Origin: Coturnix japonica
Taxonomy: Eukaryota; Chordata; Aves; Galliformes; Phasianidae
DNA length: 64,000 nucleotides
Direction: 5' to 3'
Assembly: GCF_001577835.2 (NCBI RefSeq)
Contig: NC_029516.1
Span: 68,558,186 to 68,622,185, forward strand
This document shows positions 30,201 through 40,919 of this stretch, one piece after another. The notes under the pieces were generated by a model. It ran no database searches and was not told the DNA's origin. It saw only the letters and a program-made list of their open reading frames with translations. Numbering within the stretch: the first letter of the stretch is position 1; each line of letters opens with the position of its first letter. The position numbers were made by a program, and so were the translations under genes.

Positions 30201-33200
30201 CATTAGATATTTATAAGCATTGATAAGATCTCCCCTCAGTCTTCTCCAGGCTGAACAGCCCCAGGTTTCCCAGCCTTTCCTCCTAAGGGAGATGCTCCAG
30301 TCCCCTGGTGATGTTTGTGGCCTTTCACTGGACTCTAAGTTGTCTTGAACCGAGTTGCCTACAACTGGACACAGTACTCCAGATGTGGCCTCACCAGAGC
30401 AGAGCAGAGGGTGAGGATCACCTCCCTCAGTCTTCTGGACACATTCCTTTTAATGAACCCCAGGATATCACTGACCTTCTTGGCCACAAGGGCACCCTGT
30501 CTCATGGTCAACCTGTTGTCCACCTGGACACCTAGGTCCTTCTATGTCCTGAGAGGGTCTGTCTTTACTTTTGTTGTTCCTTACAGGACAAACTATAGCT
30601 AGTTTGAATGATCTTGACTAGTGTGGTAGGCTCAGGAGACAGTGGGTACATAAACATAGTGAACTCATTCCACCCTTATCCACTGCTTTCCTCAGTGACT
30701 CAACTGGAATTGGAATTCTTCGTGTTCATGTTTGGCTGCAGATGTCCCTTGAACAAGGACATGGGACTAGATAATCCATAAAGGTCCCTTCCAACTAAAG
30801 CAATTCCAGGGGGCTGCTTCAAAAGTAATGCCTCTTAGTTTATTATGGTGCCCCACAATACCAGAGGTAAATGATGATGGTATGGCAGTCAGGGTTGAAC
30901 CTTCCCACCAAACTTCTGCTACATTTTGTTGTCATGTAGCAGATGGCACTCTGGAAAAATGGCATCTGACATGGAAGTGCATATGAAACAAATGCATGTA
31001 ATTGAATTCCTCCATGTTGGAAGAAACAAGTATATTAACATGCCAGTAATATTTACCAGTTGCACTTTCTGGTTCTTGTCCATTGACCATCCATGGAAAC
31101 CAACCTGCAAGGAGAGGAGAGGAAAGAAAGGACAGTGATTTCTATAAGAATTCTTCATGAAGTTTGTTATGAGATGCTCGTTTGTCTGGGAGACACCACC
31201 CACTGCTGAAGGGAGAAATACTCCCCTTTGCCTCAGTCCCGCTGCTGGCTGGTTTTCTTCTTTAAAGGCATTCAGATACAGTGAATCCTGATTCTCCATC
31301 CACTGCTTCCACCAGAATTGAAGGCTGGGCAGAGTAGGAGACTGTAAATACCTCCAAATCTACCTGATTTTGCACTTCTGCAACACTCCTTGGTGTATTT
31401 TGATAACAAATTGCTCCTTGCCTCCCTGCTGAGGTTGGTCCAAATCTCTATCTGTGTTTTAAAGAAAAAAAGAGGAAACTGACTCATAGAAACTGTTTAC
31501 TTGGTGTCACAATGGTGTGTCATTGGTATAGTAAGCAACAGGTTGCAGACCTCTTTTAGCAGATAATTATCTGGTTCATCATCCTCCCTGAATAGTGAGC
31601 AGAGTGGAAGATCTTTTCCACACTCAGGAAGGCTTGGCTGTGTGTGCTGTGTGGCAGAGGAGGAATTGAAGTAGACTGCTCCTTTATCCAAACATAGGGG
31701 CTGAAAGAGCCGCTTCCTCCAGCAGCCAGGAGTATGAAAATATTTCCTGCTAGACACAGAGAGGGGAAATGTTTGCATACTTAGGGATGGGTTGAAGGAA
31801 AGAGTTGGCAGGAAAAAGACAGTGATCTTGGGGCACTGCAGGGATGTGTGCAGGACCAGCCCAAAGCACAGCACATCCTGCTACATCTTATGGACTCAGC
31901 CTTTAGCTTTCTACTCTTAATGGGAGCACTGCATCAGTAAGGACCATCTGGTCTGGAGTTTTATTCTCAGTTCTTCCTCATTCCAAGAGCCATTACTTGC
32001 AGACTGCAGAAGGACTCTTGGGACTTCTATTTAATCATATTCTGTGGCATAAAAGGACTATTCTGTTCCACACCCAGCTGCCAGCAAGGGCTCAGCTGCT
32101 GGTTGTTGATCCAGGGAGAGCCAGACACATATAATTTACATACACGGAGCAGTGGAGCCCCCCACTTTTCCAGTTCTGGCTAATCTCTTAATGGTAATAA
32201 ACATAAGCAAAAGATTTTCACTTTCTGGATGGTTTCTGATAAAAAACAAGGACTTGGGTACTGATCTAACAACAAAAGAGGTGAATTTCTAGATATTATA
32301 TAGATATATAATATATATATAGGTATATAGAGCTATATATAGATATATAGATTCACAGTCACAAACATGACATCCTCTTTGAGATAACAACTGTGCATAC
32401 TTACAGGAAAACAAAGTGTTATTGGGAGCAAAGCTGAGCTCCAGTGAAATCCCCATGCAGTTACCAAACAATAGAAGTCCATCTCAAGCCATCTCATACA
32501 GTGTGAGGGGAGTACTGATGAAAGTAGATTGGAATGACTTGATTTGGATGTAATAGGCGCAGTGATCTGTCTCTTACGTGCACTCATTCTGAGGTGAAAC
32601 TTTCTCCACTCACTGCAGTTAATCTTTCGCTGTCTGCCCTGAGAATTCAGACTCTCATGTCTCATGCTGATCTCTCCCTCCTATATTTTCTTCTTGAAGT
32701 TTGATCCCACTTGTATTTTTGCCAAAGATACACCGACAAAAGGATCAAGCAACAAATCAGAACAAAACCAAAATAAAGTGAAAGCTCGGTTTTCAAAACA
32801 GCAACACAAAGATGGACTAAGCTTAATGGCAACTAGGAGACCTGTGTAGAAGTGGGGGCACTCTGGCAGTAACCACTAGGTAAATGCTCTGCAGATCATG
32901 CAGATACAGGTTGTCAGCTATAAGTGCAGCACAATCTGTAGCATAAAACACTGTTAATTCTCCTTGTAAACTCCAGACCTGGATGTTGTGCTTACTCAAA
33001 CATTCCTGTTGTGCAAGCTTTGGATCTCTGTCTTGTGACTCCCACTATTTACTGGGGGGGCTGAACAAATCCCTAGTTCCTAAATGTTTCCTTATAACCC
33101 TGTATCTACCTTTTCCTTTCCTGTTCAGTTCTTCCCCCTTCACCATCCTTCTACATCTCTGTCTTTCTCCTTAGACCACTACACTTCAGCCTCTGCAGGA

Positions 33201-33315
33201 CACTCCATGCAGCCAGGGTGGAGAAGAAACCCTCCCCTTGGAGTACAGACTCACCAGCTGGGAACAAGGAGAAAGCTAAGAGACACAGTGCTGTAAAGGT
33301 TGCAGAGGTCTTCAT
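27087..33315 (-). CDS. MFAP5: Microfibril-associated protein 5 / MAGP-2 (eight coding exons)
   Basis: A secreted extracellular-matrix protein that binds fibrillin microfibrils. Eight minus-strand exons of 61, 48, 36, 36, 36, 88, 74 and 122 coding bases join in frame to 166 residues plus stop (human about 173). Residues 1-20 are a hydrophobic signal peptide (MKTSATFTALCLLAFSLFPA). Residues 21-72 are a short Ser/Thr/Pro-rich linker. Residues 73-152 form the cysteine-rich matrix-binding domain (C74, C81, C94, C99, C114, C119, C130, C152), with TRLYSVHKPVKQC and SVRRMYVINKEVCSRIVCKE, both very close to mammalian MAGP-2. A basic RRLRR cluster is at 139-143. The RGD motif of human MAGP-2 reads TGD here. 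All introns are GT-AG. Confidence 0.94.
27518..27591 (-). CDS. MFAP5: MFAP5 coding exon 7
   Basis: 74 bp, encoding VRRMYVINKEVCSRIVCKEN and EVMQ, the centre of the matrix-binding domain. Acceptor CACAG, donor GTGAGT. Enters in phase 2, leaves in phase 1. Confidence 0.95.
28022..28109 (-). CDS. MFAP5: MFAP5 coding exon 6
   Basis: 88 bp, encoding CREEQFPCTRLYSVHKPVKQ and CISYLCVTS. It is the most conserved part of the family. Acceptor CTCAG, donor GTAAGA. Confidence 0.95.
28297..28332 (-). CDS. MFAP5: MFAP5 coding exon 5 (36 bp, phase 1-1)
   Basis: Encodes VQSDSETTTASS. The acceptor TTTCAG (first AG) keeps the frame; the AG five bases further on would bring in a stop. Donor GTATGT. Confidence 0.85.
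29082..29117 (-). CDS. MFAP5: MFAP5 coding exon 4 (36 bp, phase 1-1)
   Basis: Encodes AAAVTPPVILNP in the only open frame compatible with its neighbours. Acceptor TTTTTCCAG, donor GTGAGT. Confidence 0.85.
29350..29552 (-). mobile_element. mariner 5'-end fragment
   Basis: Minus-oriented copy of the mariner 5' end. The terminal inverted repeat (GCATTACATTCAGAACAGCC on the plus strand) ends at a TA at 29,553-29,554. About 200 bases of the 5' part, up to the start of the transposase, match the copies at 30.8 kb and 48.6 kb. Lies in MFAP5 intron 3 (between coding exons 3 and 4). Confidence 0.82.
29864..29899 (-). CDS. MFAP5: MFAP5 coding exon 3 (36 bp, phase 1-1)
   Basis: Encodes GDVDTGNLISTP, with the first glycine codon split by the intron. 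This aligns with the human RGDDV segment, but the residue before GD is T. Acceptor TTTTCCAG, donor GTAAGT. Confidence 0.88.
29922..30600 (-). repeat. CR1 LINE in MFAP5 intron 2
   Basis: Minus-strand CR1 3' portion, oriented as the gene. The 3' end is at the left (GTCACAGAATCACAAAATC). A coding block [11 protein letters not shown] is readable near 30,360-30,400. Diverged. Confidence 0.88.
30735..30807 (+). repeat. CR1 terminal fragment
   Basis: Only the 3' end remains (GGACTAGATAATCCATAAAGG and TCCCTTCCAACTAAAGCAATTCC). It abuts the mariner fragment that follows. Confidence 0.75.
30808..31043 (+). mobile_element. mariner 5'-end fragment beside an MFAP5 exon
   Basis: Begins with a mariner terminal repeat (GGGGCTGCTTCAAAAGTAAT) and contains the start of the transposase frame from ATG at 30,959: MASDMEVHMKQMHVIEFLHV. 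Similarity can be followed to about 31,043, some 12 bases from the splice donor of MFAP5 coding exon 2 (31,056-31,055). The rest of the transposon is absent. Confidence 0.82.
31057..31104 (-). CDS. MFAP5: MFAP5 coding exon 2 (48 bp, phase 1-1)
   Basis: Encodes WFPWMVNGQEPESAT after the signal peptide; VNGQ aligns with human VNSQ. Acceptor CCTTGCAG, donor GTAAAT. It lies next to the mariner fragment but its sequence is not mariner-derived. Confidence 0.85.
31105..33254. other. MFAP5 intron 1 of the coding part
   Basis: 2.1 kb with no other gene seen. An AT-rich simple repeat lies at 32,293-32,352. Confidence 0.6.
32293..32352. repeat. AT-rich simple repeat (TATAGA/TATA)
   Basis: Imperfect runs of ATATAT with GATATA units in the MFAP5 intron. 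Confidence 0.85.
33255..33315 (-). CDS. MFAP5: MFAP5 coding exon 1 (signal peptide)
   Basis: ATG at 33,315-33,313, two bases after acceptor CTACAG. It encodes a 20-residue signal peptide with hydrophobic core FTALCLLAFSLF; cleavage is probably near its end. Donor GTGAGT. Confidence 0.88.
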
Positions 33316-33693
33316 CCCTGTAGACAGGAGGGGAAAGGGGTCAGAAGAAAATCAAATATGAGCAGAGATATTCCCTCTTGAAGCCCAGAAATTTTGCTTG
33401 CTGCCTCCATTTCCCTCTCAGGACCATTTGTTCTTCCTAGCCTCTCTCCCACCCGTCTCCCTCCTAATCTGACCAGTTTCCCAAACATTTCTGAAACATT
33501 TTGGACTGAATGTAAAACTCCATCTGCCTTCTTCCCCTTTCCACCTTGTTTCAGCCTCCATCCCTTTTCTTATCCAGATTGCTAAGCCCCTTCCACATGC
33601 AACCCCAGCAAGTTATCAGAAGTTACCTTCTGCCTCCACTCTCTCCCACTTTAACACTGATTTAAGAGAATACATAGGATTCCCATCACTTAC

Positions 33694-33780
33694 TGCTGCC
33701 CTTGGTCTCAGCTTGTTTCAGCAGCAGATGTTCTGTCTTTCTCCTTTAGCGGTTCCCCTCACTTTGGCTATTGGGTAAAT
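33694..33780 (-). other. MFAP5: Predicted MFAP5 5' UTR exon
   Basis: A strong donor (GCA/GTAAGT, GT at 33,693-33,692) lies 380 bases upstream of the acceptor that precedes the start codon. The right boundary is a guess. Confidence 0.4.
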
Positions 33781-33850
33781 TGAATGCAACCACACCCAGA
33801 ACATGCTCTACTTTTGATTGTCTTCAAAATACAATTTTTTAAGGGAGAAG

Positions 33851-33891
<41 letters not shown>

Positions 33892-33914
33892 AAAACCCGG
33901 GGGGGGGGGGGGGG
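33851..33914. repeat. Adjacent poly-A (39) and poly-G (16) runs
   Basis: A39 at 33,851-33,889, then GGAAAACCC and G16 at 33,899-33,914. It lies about 100 bases upstream of the predicted MFAP5 start. Lengths may be affected by sequencing errors. Confidence 0.9.
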
Positions 33915-34059
33915 TTATAGAGCAGCAACCCACACCCTCATTCCAGAGTTTATTATACTCCAAAGGGAAACTGCTCCTCCCATTCCCCCAGGATGGCCCA
34001 GCACCAGAGACAGATTCTTGTGCCAACATTACACATTCCCATTTTGCTTTGTCCTCCCA

Positions 34060-34560
34060 TGCAGTGCCTTCGCTCTCCCTTTTCTCCTACACGAAGCCCC
34101 GTTTTCCCACTCAGCTGTTCCCTCGGTCCTCTTTTGTGACCGTTTCCCTGTCTCGCCCTCGTACACCGACAATATGCAGCCCTCTCTATATTTTTCAAAA
34201 CGACACGCTCGGCTCGCCACGGTGACAGGCTGGGTTCTAGTCTCCCCCTATGTTCCTGAGGATTGTAGTATTCCACATGGTCGGCCCTATCAGGCATGCG
34301 CTGCAAATGATGCTGGCCACGAGAAATCCGAAGCCGTTCAGCCAGCGGGACCCGAAGCCAGAGCGGCGGACGGGTCGGCGCACTGCGGCCCCATAATAGT
34401 GCGGATGGGGACGGAGGGACGGATGGCTGAACGGGAAAAGGACGTTCCCACTGTGGCGCAGGGGCGTGCAGAGTGACGGCGAGCACAGGGTGAGATAGGG
34501 GGCAGAGCGAGCTCAGGAGAAGGCGCAGTGCCATCATCCCCCCGCCCACCGCACGCAGAT
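34060..34560. promoter_or_regulatory. CpG-rich patch upstream of MFAP5
   Basis: Local enrichment of CpG and GC (for example GGGTCGGCGCACTGCGGCC near 34,371). Long open frames run on both strands, as expected in GC-rich DNA. Could be an MFAP5 promoter or the promoter of a non-coding transcript. No gene recognised. Confidence 0.4.
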
Positions 34561-34659
34561 AAGGAGCCTGGCCGTCAAGCTGGCAGGAACAGTGATGACA
34601 TCAATCGCCATCCCGAGCCAGGGCGGGAGGAGTGTGCTTGTTCCCTGTCCTCGGCAGTG

Positions 34660-35150
34660 GGACGGGGGAGGGAGTTGGGAATTCGATGGAGGTGCGGATG
34701 TGATAGGGACGGGGAGCAAGGATTGATAAGGAAATGGTGAAAGGGATGGAATTGAGGATGGGGCGGGGATGGGGAAGTGGTAGGGAAGGGGTTGGGCATA
34801 GAGGTGGCATGGGAGTACCCCAGGGTGTGGGGGAAGGGATGTGGATGGGGATAGGGTGGGGATGGCAATGTAGATAGGAATGGGCATGGGGGAGTTTGTT
34901 AATAAGGATGGGTATGGGGAGGGGAAGGGAATGGGAATGGATACAGGGATGGGGTGGGGGAAGGGGATGAGAAAAGAAACGGGTAGGATGGGGATAGGGC
35001 TGGGGAGAGGGATAGGGCTGGGGAAAGGGGTGAGGCTGGGGACAGGAATCATGAAAGGGAAGGGGGTGGGAATGGTGATGGAATAGGGGATGAGGATAGG
35101 AATAGGGATGGGAAATGGATGTGGAGATTTGGAAGGGGCTGGTAATGGTG
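34660..35150 (+). repeat. Purine/G-rich degenerate minisatellite (GGGATRGGR)n
   Basis: Almost 500 bases of GGGATAGGG, GGGGATGGG and GGAATGGG units on the plus strand, with many GGG runs. The long open frames on the opposite strand follow from the composition and are not genes. Confidence 0.88.
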
Positions 35151-38100
35151 CAGTCAGTGTGGCTTCCCTGTTGTGTGCAAGGGGGGCGTGGGAGCAGGTG
35201 CTGGGCAGGGGTCAGCTCTGTAGCACCACTGCTGTTCTGCCCCGTCTGGCAAGGATGGGGAGCATGGAAATGTTTGCAAAAGAGAAAAAGCAGCAAAATG
35301 AGGGGAGACATGAACGGACTGTAAAAGGAAAAGTGAAGAAGGAGGTGTGGGCTTCACTGATGCCATCCTTCACAATTCCTTGTGCTGCTGCACCTCCAAG
35401 CACACTGCACATTACAAATGAAGGGAGCAAGACAGGTCGTCCCACTGGAGTTCCCACTGACTCACAGCCCTTCCAGTAGCAGCCCTGACATCTCCTGCCT
35501 CATGCTGCCTTCCCAGGCTGGGGGATGGCCTAAGCTCCCTTCCTTTACAGCAGTGGAAGACGGGAACTTTGCATGAGAAAGATGCAGCCTTTAAGGCTTA
35601 TTCTTGTTCTCAACAAATTGCAAACTAGGAACAGTGCATAACTGGAAAAGGAAATCCTTACTATGTCCTAGCTGCATCAAGAGACCCAAAGTGTTACCTC
35701 ACGCAACAGAACTGAAGCCAGCACCTCTTACCTAAGAGCAGCTGAGTGGTGCTTGCAAGAACTGACTATAACTGCTTGTCTGCTTATTCCTGGTTCTCCC
35801 AGGTCTCAGATGAAAAACATGAGTGGTGAGCGGCAGCAGAACATGGGAGAACGGGGAAAACTGGACATCTATTACCCTGCTCAGCAGGGCAGTTGTGAAG
35901 TGAAGCTAGATACTGTTTCACTGCAGCTAGATACCACTGCCCAAAACTCTGTACCCTCTCTAGGCCGATCAGTGTGTGTTAAGGGGACTGTTGTTAGAAG
36001 CACCTCTCTGTTTTTAGAGCATGCTGCGGATGGGTGGATGCTCACGGCGTAGGAATGCAGCTCAGTATCTCATACATCAGACAGCCCGCAGTGATGGCTG
36101 CATCCTGGTGTATTTACTTTCTCCGGACACTGGAGGGAGCTGCAGCATACGAGCGTGGCGGGCCACGTTTTCTCTTGCAGTCCAAGCACGTCCTTGGGAA
36201 GTGGCTCTGTGTCTGCAGGCCCTTAGCTGGCATGGATGTTCTTCCTTTAGTTCTCCCATTTGCCACTGCATTGGACCCACAACTCTTCAACCGTTTTGAT
36301 TTAAGGGAATGCTGTTATTTCCCCCCCCATCCCTGCCCTGTGATATTCACAGAAACGTCTGGACAGCCCACAATGTTAGCAGATAAGGATAATTAACATC
36401 ATTCTAAACCTTCCTTTCTAATCCACTTTACTATCTAATTCTTTTCACGCAGCTGTCCTTCCCCAACAGAAGCACCTCGGGGACATTTGCAGCAATCTGG
36501 CAGATGACTCAAGGTGAAACATTCTGCCCTCTGAAAAGTCAGGCCTCAATGCCACAGCATGACATGAAGGAAAACTGTGCTACAGTAAATTGATGCCATA
36601 AATCAGTCAATCAGGAAACTTAAGACACAAGGTGGAGTGTTAGAAAGCAGGCGTTCTTTAGTATCAGCGCTGGATGCATAGGGGCTGTCTGTATGTGTTT
36701 ACCCAAGAACGGATGCAATGACAGTGATTCTGAAATAAGTTCTCTTATTTCAAGTACTTGGAGCCTGTTCCAGTTTCAAGTATGGCACGAAGATGCTATA
36801 GCAATGGTAGCATGATATTTTGGCTAAGACACAAAATCACTCTGTCTGTCTCTGGTCTTTGTGTATCCTCAAAGTTACATTTGAGTAATAAGAAATTAGC
36901 AAGCTGCTCTAAGATGTTCGAATGTATCATTCAATATTGCAGTACCTTTCTACAAAACTCTTCTCCCAAGAAGAAATATAACACTTTAAGTGTATCAAGC
37001 ACATAAGTCTCCCTTGCAAGATTTTGGATCAAACAGAAACATTATCTTTAATTAAACCAGTGCCAGTTTTAAGTACAGATACGCTATGGCCACAAGTTAA
37101 ATGACAGCAGCAGTTTTAGACACTGATTCCTCCTTCTATCATTTCACAAGCCCTGGAGCAAAGTTAGCAGGATGGATCCTCCCATCAGAGAGCAGTAATT
37201 AGAGCTGGCTAAAGAAGTCAGTGCCCTGTTCACACCTCATCCACAACCAGCTGCTTCTGAAGCCGCAGGAGGAAAGGATCTTCTTTTGAAACTGTTTCTG
37301 TAAACTGACACATATGTGTGCTAAGGACTCCAGACTGTAAGTGGTTATTCTGGTTCTGCTCAACAACCAGCCTTGGTTGCAAAATCATCCTCTGGCTGCA
37401 AGTGAAGCAGTTGTTAGAAAGCAGGAATGTTTTAAACTTGCTCAGAAAGTTCACCAGAGCGAATCTGGTGGTGATTAAGTCACATCTGAGCTGTCTCATC
37501 ATTACTTGAGGCCTTAGTCGAGGCTCAGGCTTTTGTACCGTTTTATTGGCATTTAATAGTTCTAGTTTAGCAGTAGATGGGACAAATGTTGGCAGTTCAA
37601 CTTCCTCTAGCAGGCCAAAGCCAGGGTCTGGCCCAACCTTCTCCCCAAGCCAAGCAGCTTCAGAAATCACACACTCAGCAGGCCACCGTAGTGTTCAAAT
37701 GCAATGGTGCTGTATGTATGCTGTCCTGGGATACTAATACAGCCACCTGATTCCAGTAGTGAGAATCTGGGAGATGTATCTTGTGATGACAGCACTTACC
37801 CTGATGCTGGAAGGGGGTAAGAAAGGAGAACAGCAATTGCACTGTGTAGAAGAAATGCAAATGATGCTGTCAGCAGATAGACTGATAAGAGTTTATAATA
37901 TATAAGAAATTAGGAACCACCACCTTTCAGGTTTTTACCCCTCTGTTTCCCATCTCTCCACAGGGACTGTAAAGGCTGATTTATTTTATTTTATTTTATT
38001 TTTCTAAACCCTCAGTTATGTTTTATTCCACAATTGTCGTGATGGGAATTTGAGCAAATGAAGATTGTAGGCATTACAGCAACTACAATAAAAACAAACT

Positions 38101-40919
38101 GCTGGCTCTTCTATAGGTACAGTGGGGTTTGATCAGGCCACTCAGATTTTCTCTGTCATTTCCCTTTTCAACTATTCATGTTTTATTTCATTTGTAATTG
38201 TTCTCAGAATAAAAATGTACAGGAATTTCGGTTGCGTGCAGCTGTACAGAGTATTTGCAATGCTATCCAGACCCATTCGGTTTGCCGGCATATAAATGCT
38301 ATTTCTTTGTAACAACCTATCCTCATTAGCGAGCCTTTGGCTATTTACTGTATCCTTCAGTTCCACTTCCTCACCTGCCATCTCAGATACCCTTTCCAAT
38401 TTCATCCTTTTTTCCTTCTACTTTTATTATTTTTGTTTTGTTTTTTTTTTCCCCCTATAATTAATGTTTTTTCTTCCCATCTTTATCTCCATATTTCTTC
38501 CTTTGTTTCTCTCCTGTGCATGTCTTTTTTTCTCCCCCTCTTTCCTATTTTTTTTTCCACCTGTGCGTTCTCCCAGTTTCTCTGTCTGAGCTTTTCCAAC
38601 TCTGCTTTCTCTCTGTCTCCCTGGTTTCTGTTCAGTTACCTTCACTGAAACGTTGGCAGAAATATTGTTTTGTCTTTGAGGCTAAATAAGTAACCGAATA
38701 AATAGCTAGAAGCAGACAGGAGGTTTCAGTTGCAGAAGCTTCTGCGTTCTCATGGCATTTCCTCCTTAGCAAAGGAGACAGTCATGCTCCTGCCCACCCC
38801 AGCCCTGCATGGGGACCTTGGCTGGGAGTGACGTATCGCACTGCAGCAAGGGCTGGGAGTACTGCAGGGCGAGGAGGGGAGGGATAGGGAGTGAAGGGAG
38901 AAGACAGGTTGCCAGTATCAGGACTGGAAGGGGAGTGGTGGAGAGAGAGGAGAGAGAGTGCAGTATGGGAAAGGGGGGCATGTCTAGGAGGGTGTGTGTC
39001 TGCAAGCTGCACCGTGCTGCCTCTGGTTGAGCAGCCTGGAGGGACGAGGTCTGAAGGGAGGCTGAGCCAACGATGGCAAAAAAGCAGCACAGGCAAAAGG
39101 CTGTCACGGGGCACTGGGGAGACAGGCACAAAATAGAAAAGCAACGGGAACGAGAGGGAGAAGGGGAGAGAAAGTAAGGCTTGGTTTGCACAGCAATGGT
39201 AGAAGAACACAGCTCTCACAATCTGAATTCCTTCGGAGCTGGTAAGAGGGGAGGCAACATTGAAATGCAGAAACATTGAAAAGGTCAGTCAAACAAAGCA
39301 AACTGCAAACCTTATTGAAGTTCACCTCTGTTGTACTCCAAAGGGTGCCTCTGGGCAGCACTGAGGTACATTAGTATCTCTGAGACTGCTGCTGATGGTG
39401 AGCATGTTGGCAGCATCTGGCTTCAGCAGCTTTGTTGCCATGTGGATTTTGGCAAGGAGGGTGTGCCCTCTTTTTGGGCACCACAGGGAATGCAGTCAAT
39501 GTCTCCACAGCAACAACTACAAGCACTGAAATGTAACTTGTCATTCTTGCCTTGTGTTTCTCCTTTTCCTCTTTCATTTTTTCTCTATGCTTCTCAATAT
39601 GCTCATTATTTGCCGGCCAGATTTTTCTTTGTTTCCACACAGCTCCCCTTCTTCCCTCAGTATCTTTCTCTCCATCACCCTCCGCCCTCTCTCTTTTGAT
39701 GGACTTCTTCCTGCTGCTCCCAGACCCAGCTCAGTGTCAGGTCTCCATTGCACCTTGCCCAGACCGGGGATTGCAGGGCTGTGGTGCAGCACTTTCAAAG
39801 GGAGCGGGATTGACAGGCGGCAGGGCTACAGCTCAGGACAAGAATGCCTGTCTAGCTGCAGGAGGCTGCTCTGTTACAACCTGCCGGAGAAACTCCGACA
39901 TGAAGCCCTTTCCCTCTTCTTTCTTTCCCCTCTGGCTCCTGCTGGCTGCCTCTCCAATCACCCTGCTCCCCCCTCAGCCGGCATCGTGCTGTACCAGCTG
40001 TGGTTTCCAGCCACGCTGACCCAGTTCTGCCTCCCTGCAGGACTATTCCATCCCCACAACGGCAGCTGCAAAGAGAGAGGGGAAAGGGGATCCTGCACTG
40101 TGGGTAGCCCCAGGGCACTATGGCTGCCGTGGCGCACCCCCTACTAAGGGGAGAGAGACAGAGCTGAGGTAGTCGCACCTGCTGCCCTTCATCTCCTCCA
40201 CTGACTTACTACAGAGCACACCACCAGTGTGAGAAGAAAAACATTTCCTGTAATACTGACTCATCAGTTCTGGACACAGAATTGCTGGGCACTGAAGGAA
40301 AACACTAAAACGACTGGGAGAAACAGCATGCTCTTTAGACTGATAAAAACCTCTCCTTCAGGCTAAATGTACCAAAGTGCCTGCAAGGTACAGCCACCCT
40401 GTGGCTGCATCATAACCTTCCCAACAGGCACTGAAATTGCAAGTCATCACTGCAACAGCATTCATCAAAAGAAAATGGGGACATAGAAAAGGGCAGAACA
40501 GGGATGAAAAAGGGGAAAAGGATCTGGAAACGAACAAAGGGTGAAAGAAAGGAAAAAAACACCAACTTTCTCGAGTTGGTAGAGGAAAAATGGACAGGAT
40601 GAAAAAAATAGCTGAGCAAGAGGAACCAGGCATTTTCCTTCTGAATTATCACATCCCTTAAAAGGGTTACCTTTTCCCCTTCATCCAGCTCCTCAGTGCT
40701 GTTCCCTGTTTCTATGCAGCATAACTGCACTTAACAAGGAAAGATGTACTGCTCTCTTTTAGAGCTGGTTAAGCAGCAGGGCTTGAAGCCTACCAGCTCC
40801 TTTGTTTCCGTGTATAACTGCCTGTATGAGCTGCTTTGTGTTGTTCTGTTCAGACCATGCCCAGGGCAGCAGCAGCCCCTGCCCTTTCCGTTACCCATCA
40901 CTGTGATGCATGTTTTCCC
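35151..40919. other. Intergenic between MFAP5 and RIMKLB
   Basis: No recognised gene. Pyrimidine-rich patches lie at 38,350-38,640 and 39,540-39,730 on the plus strand, and a TTTTA repeat at 37,978-38,002. A minus-strand open frame of 146 codons (37,670-37,230) has no match I know. The remainder shows no coding signal. Confidence 0.4.
37978..38002. repeat. (TTTTA)n repeat
   Basis: About five tandem TTTTA units. Confidence 0.9.

Noticed and set aside
33784-34476. 230-codon plus-strand open frame
   Set aside because: It runs through the A39 and G16 homopolymers (poly-Lys and poly-Gly), so it is not a real protein.
34601-35311. 236-codon minus-strand open frame
   Set aside because: It is the complement of the G-rich minisatellite, repeating His/Pro/Ser/Phe patterns from the repeat unit.
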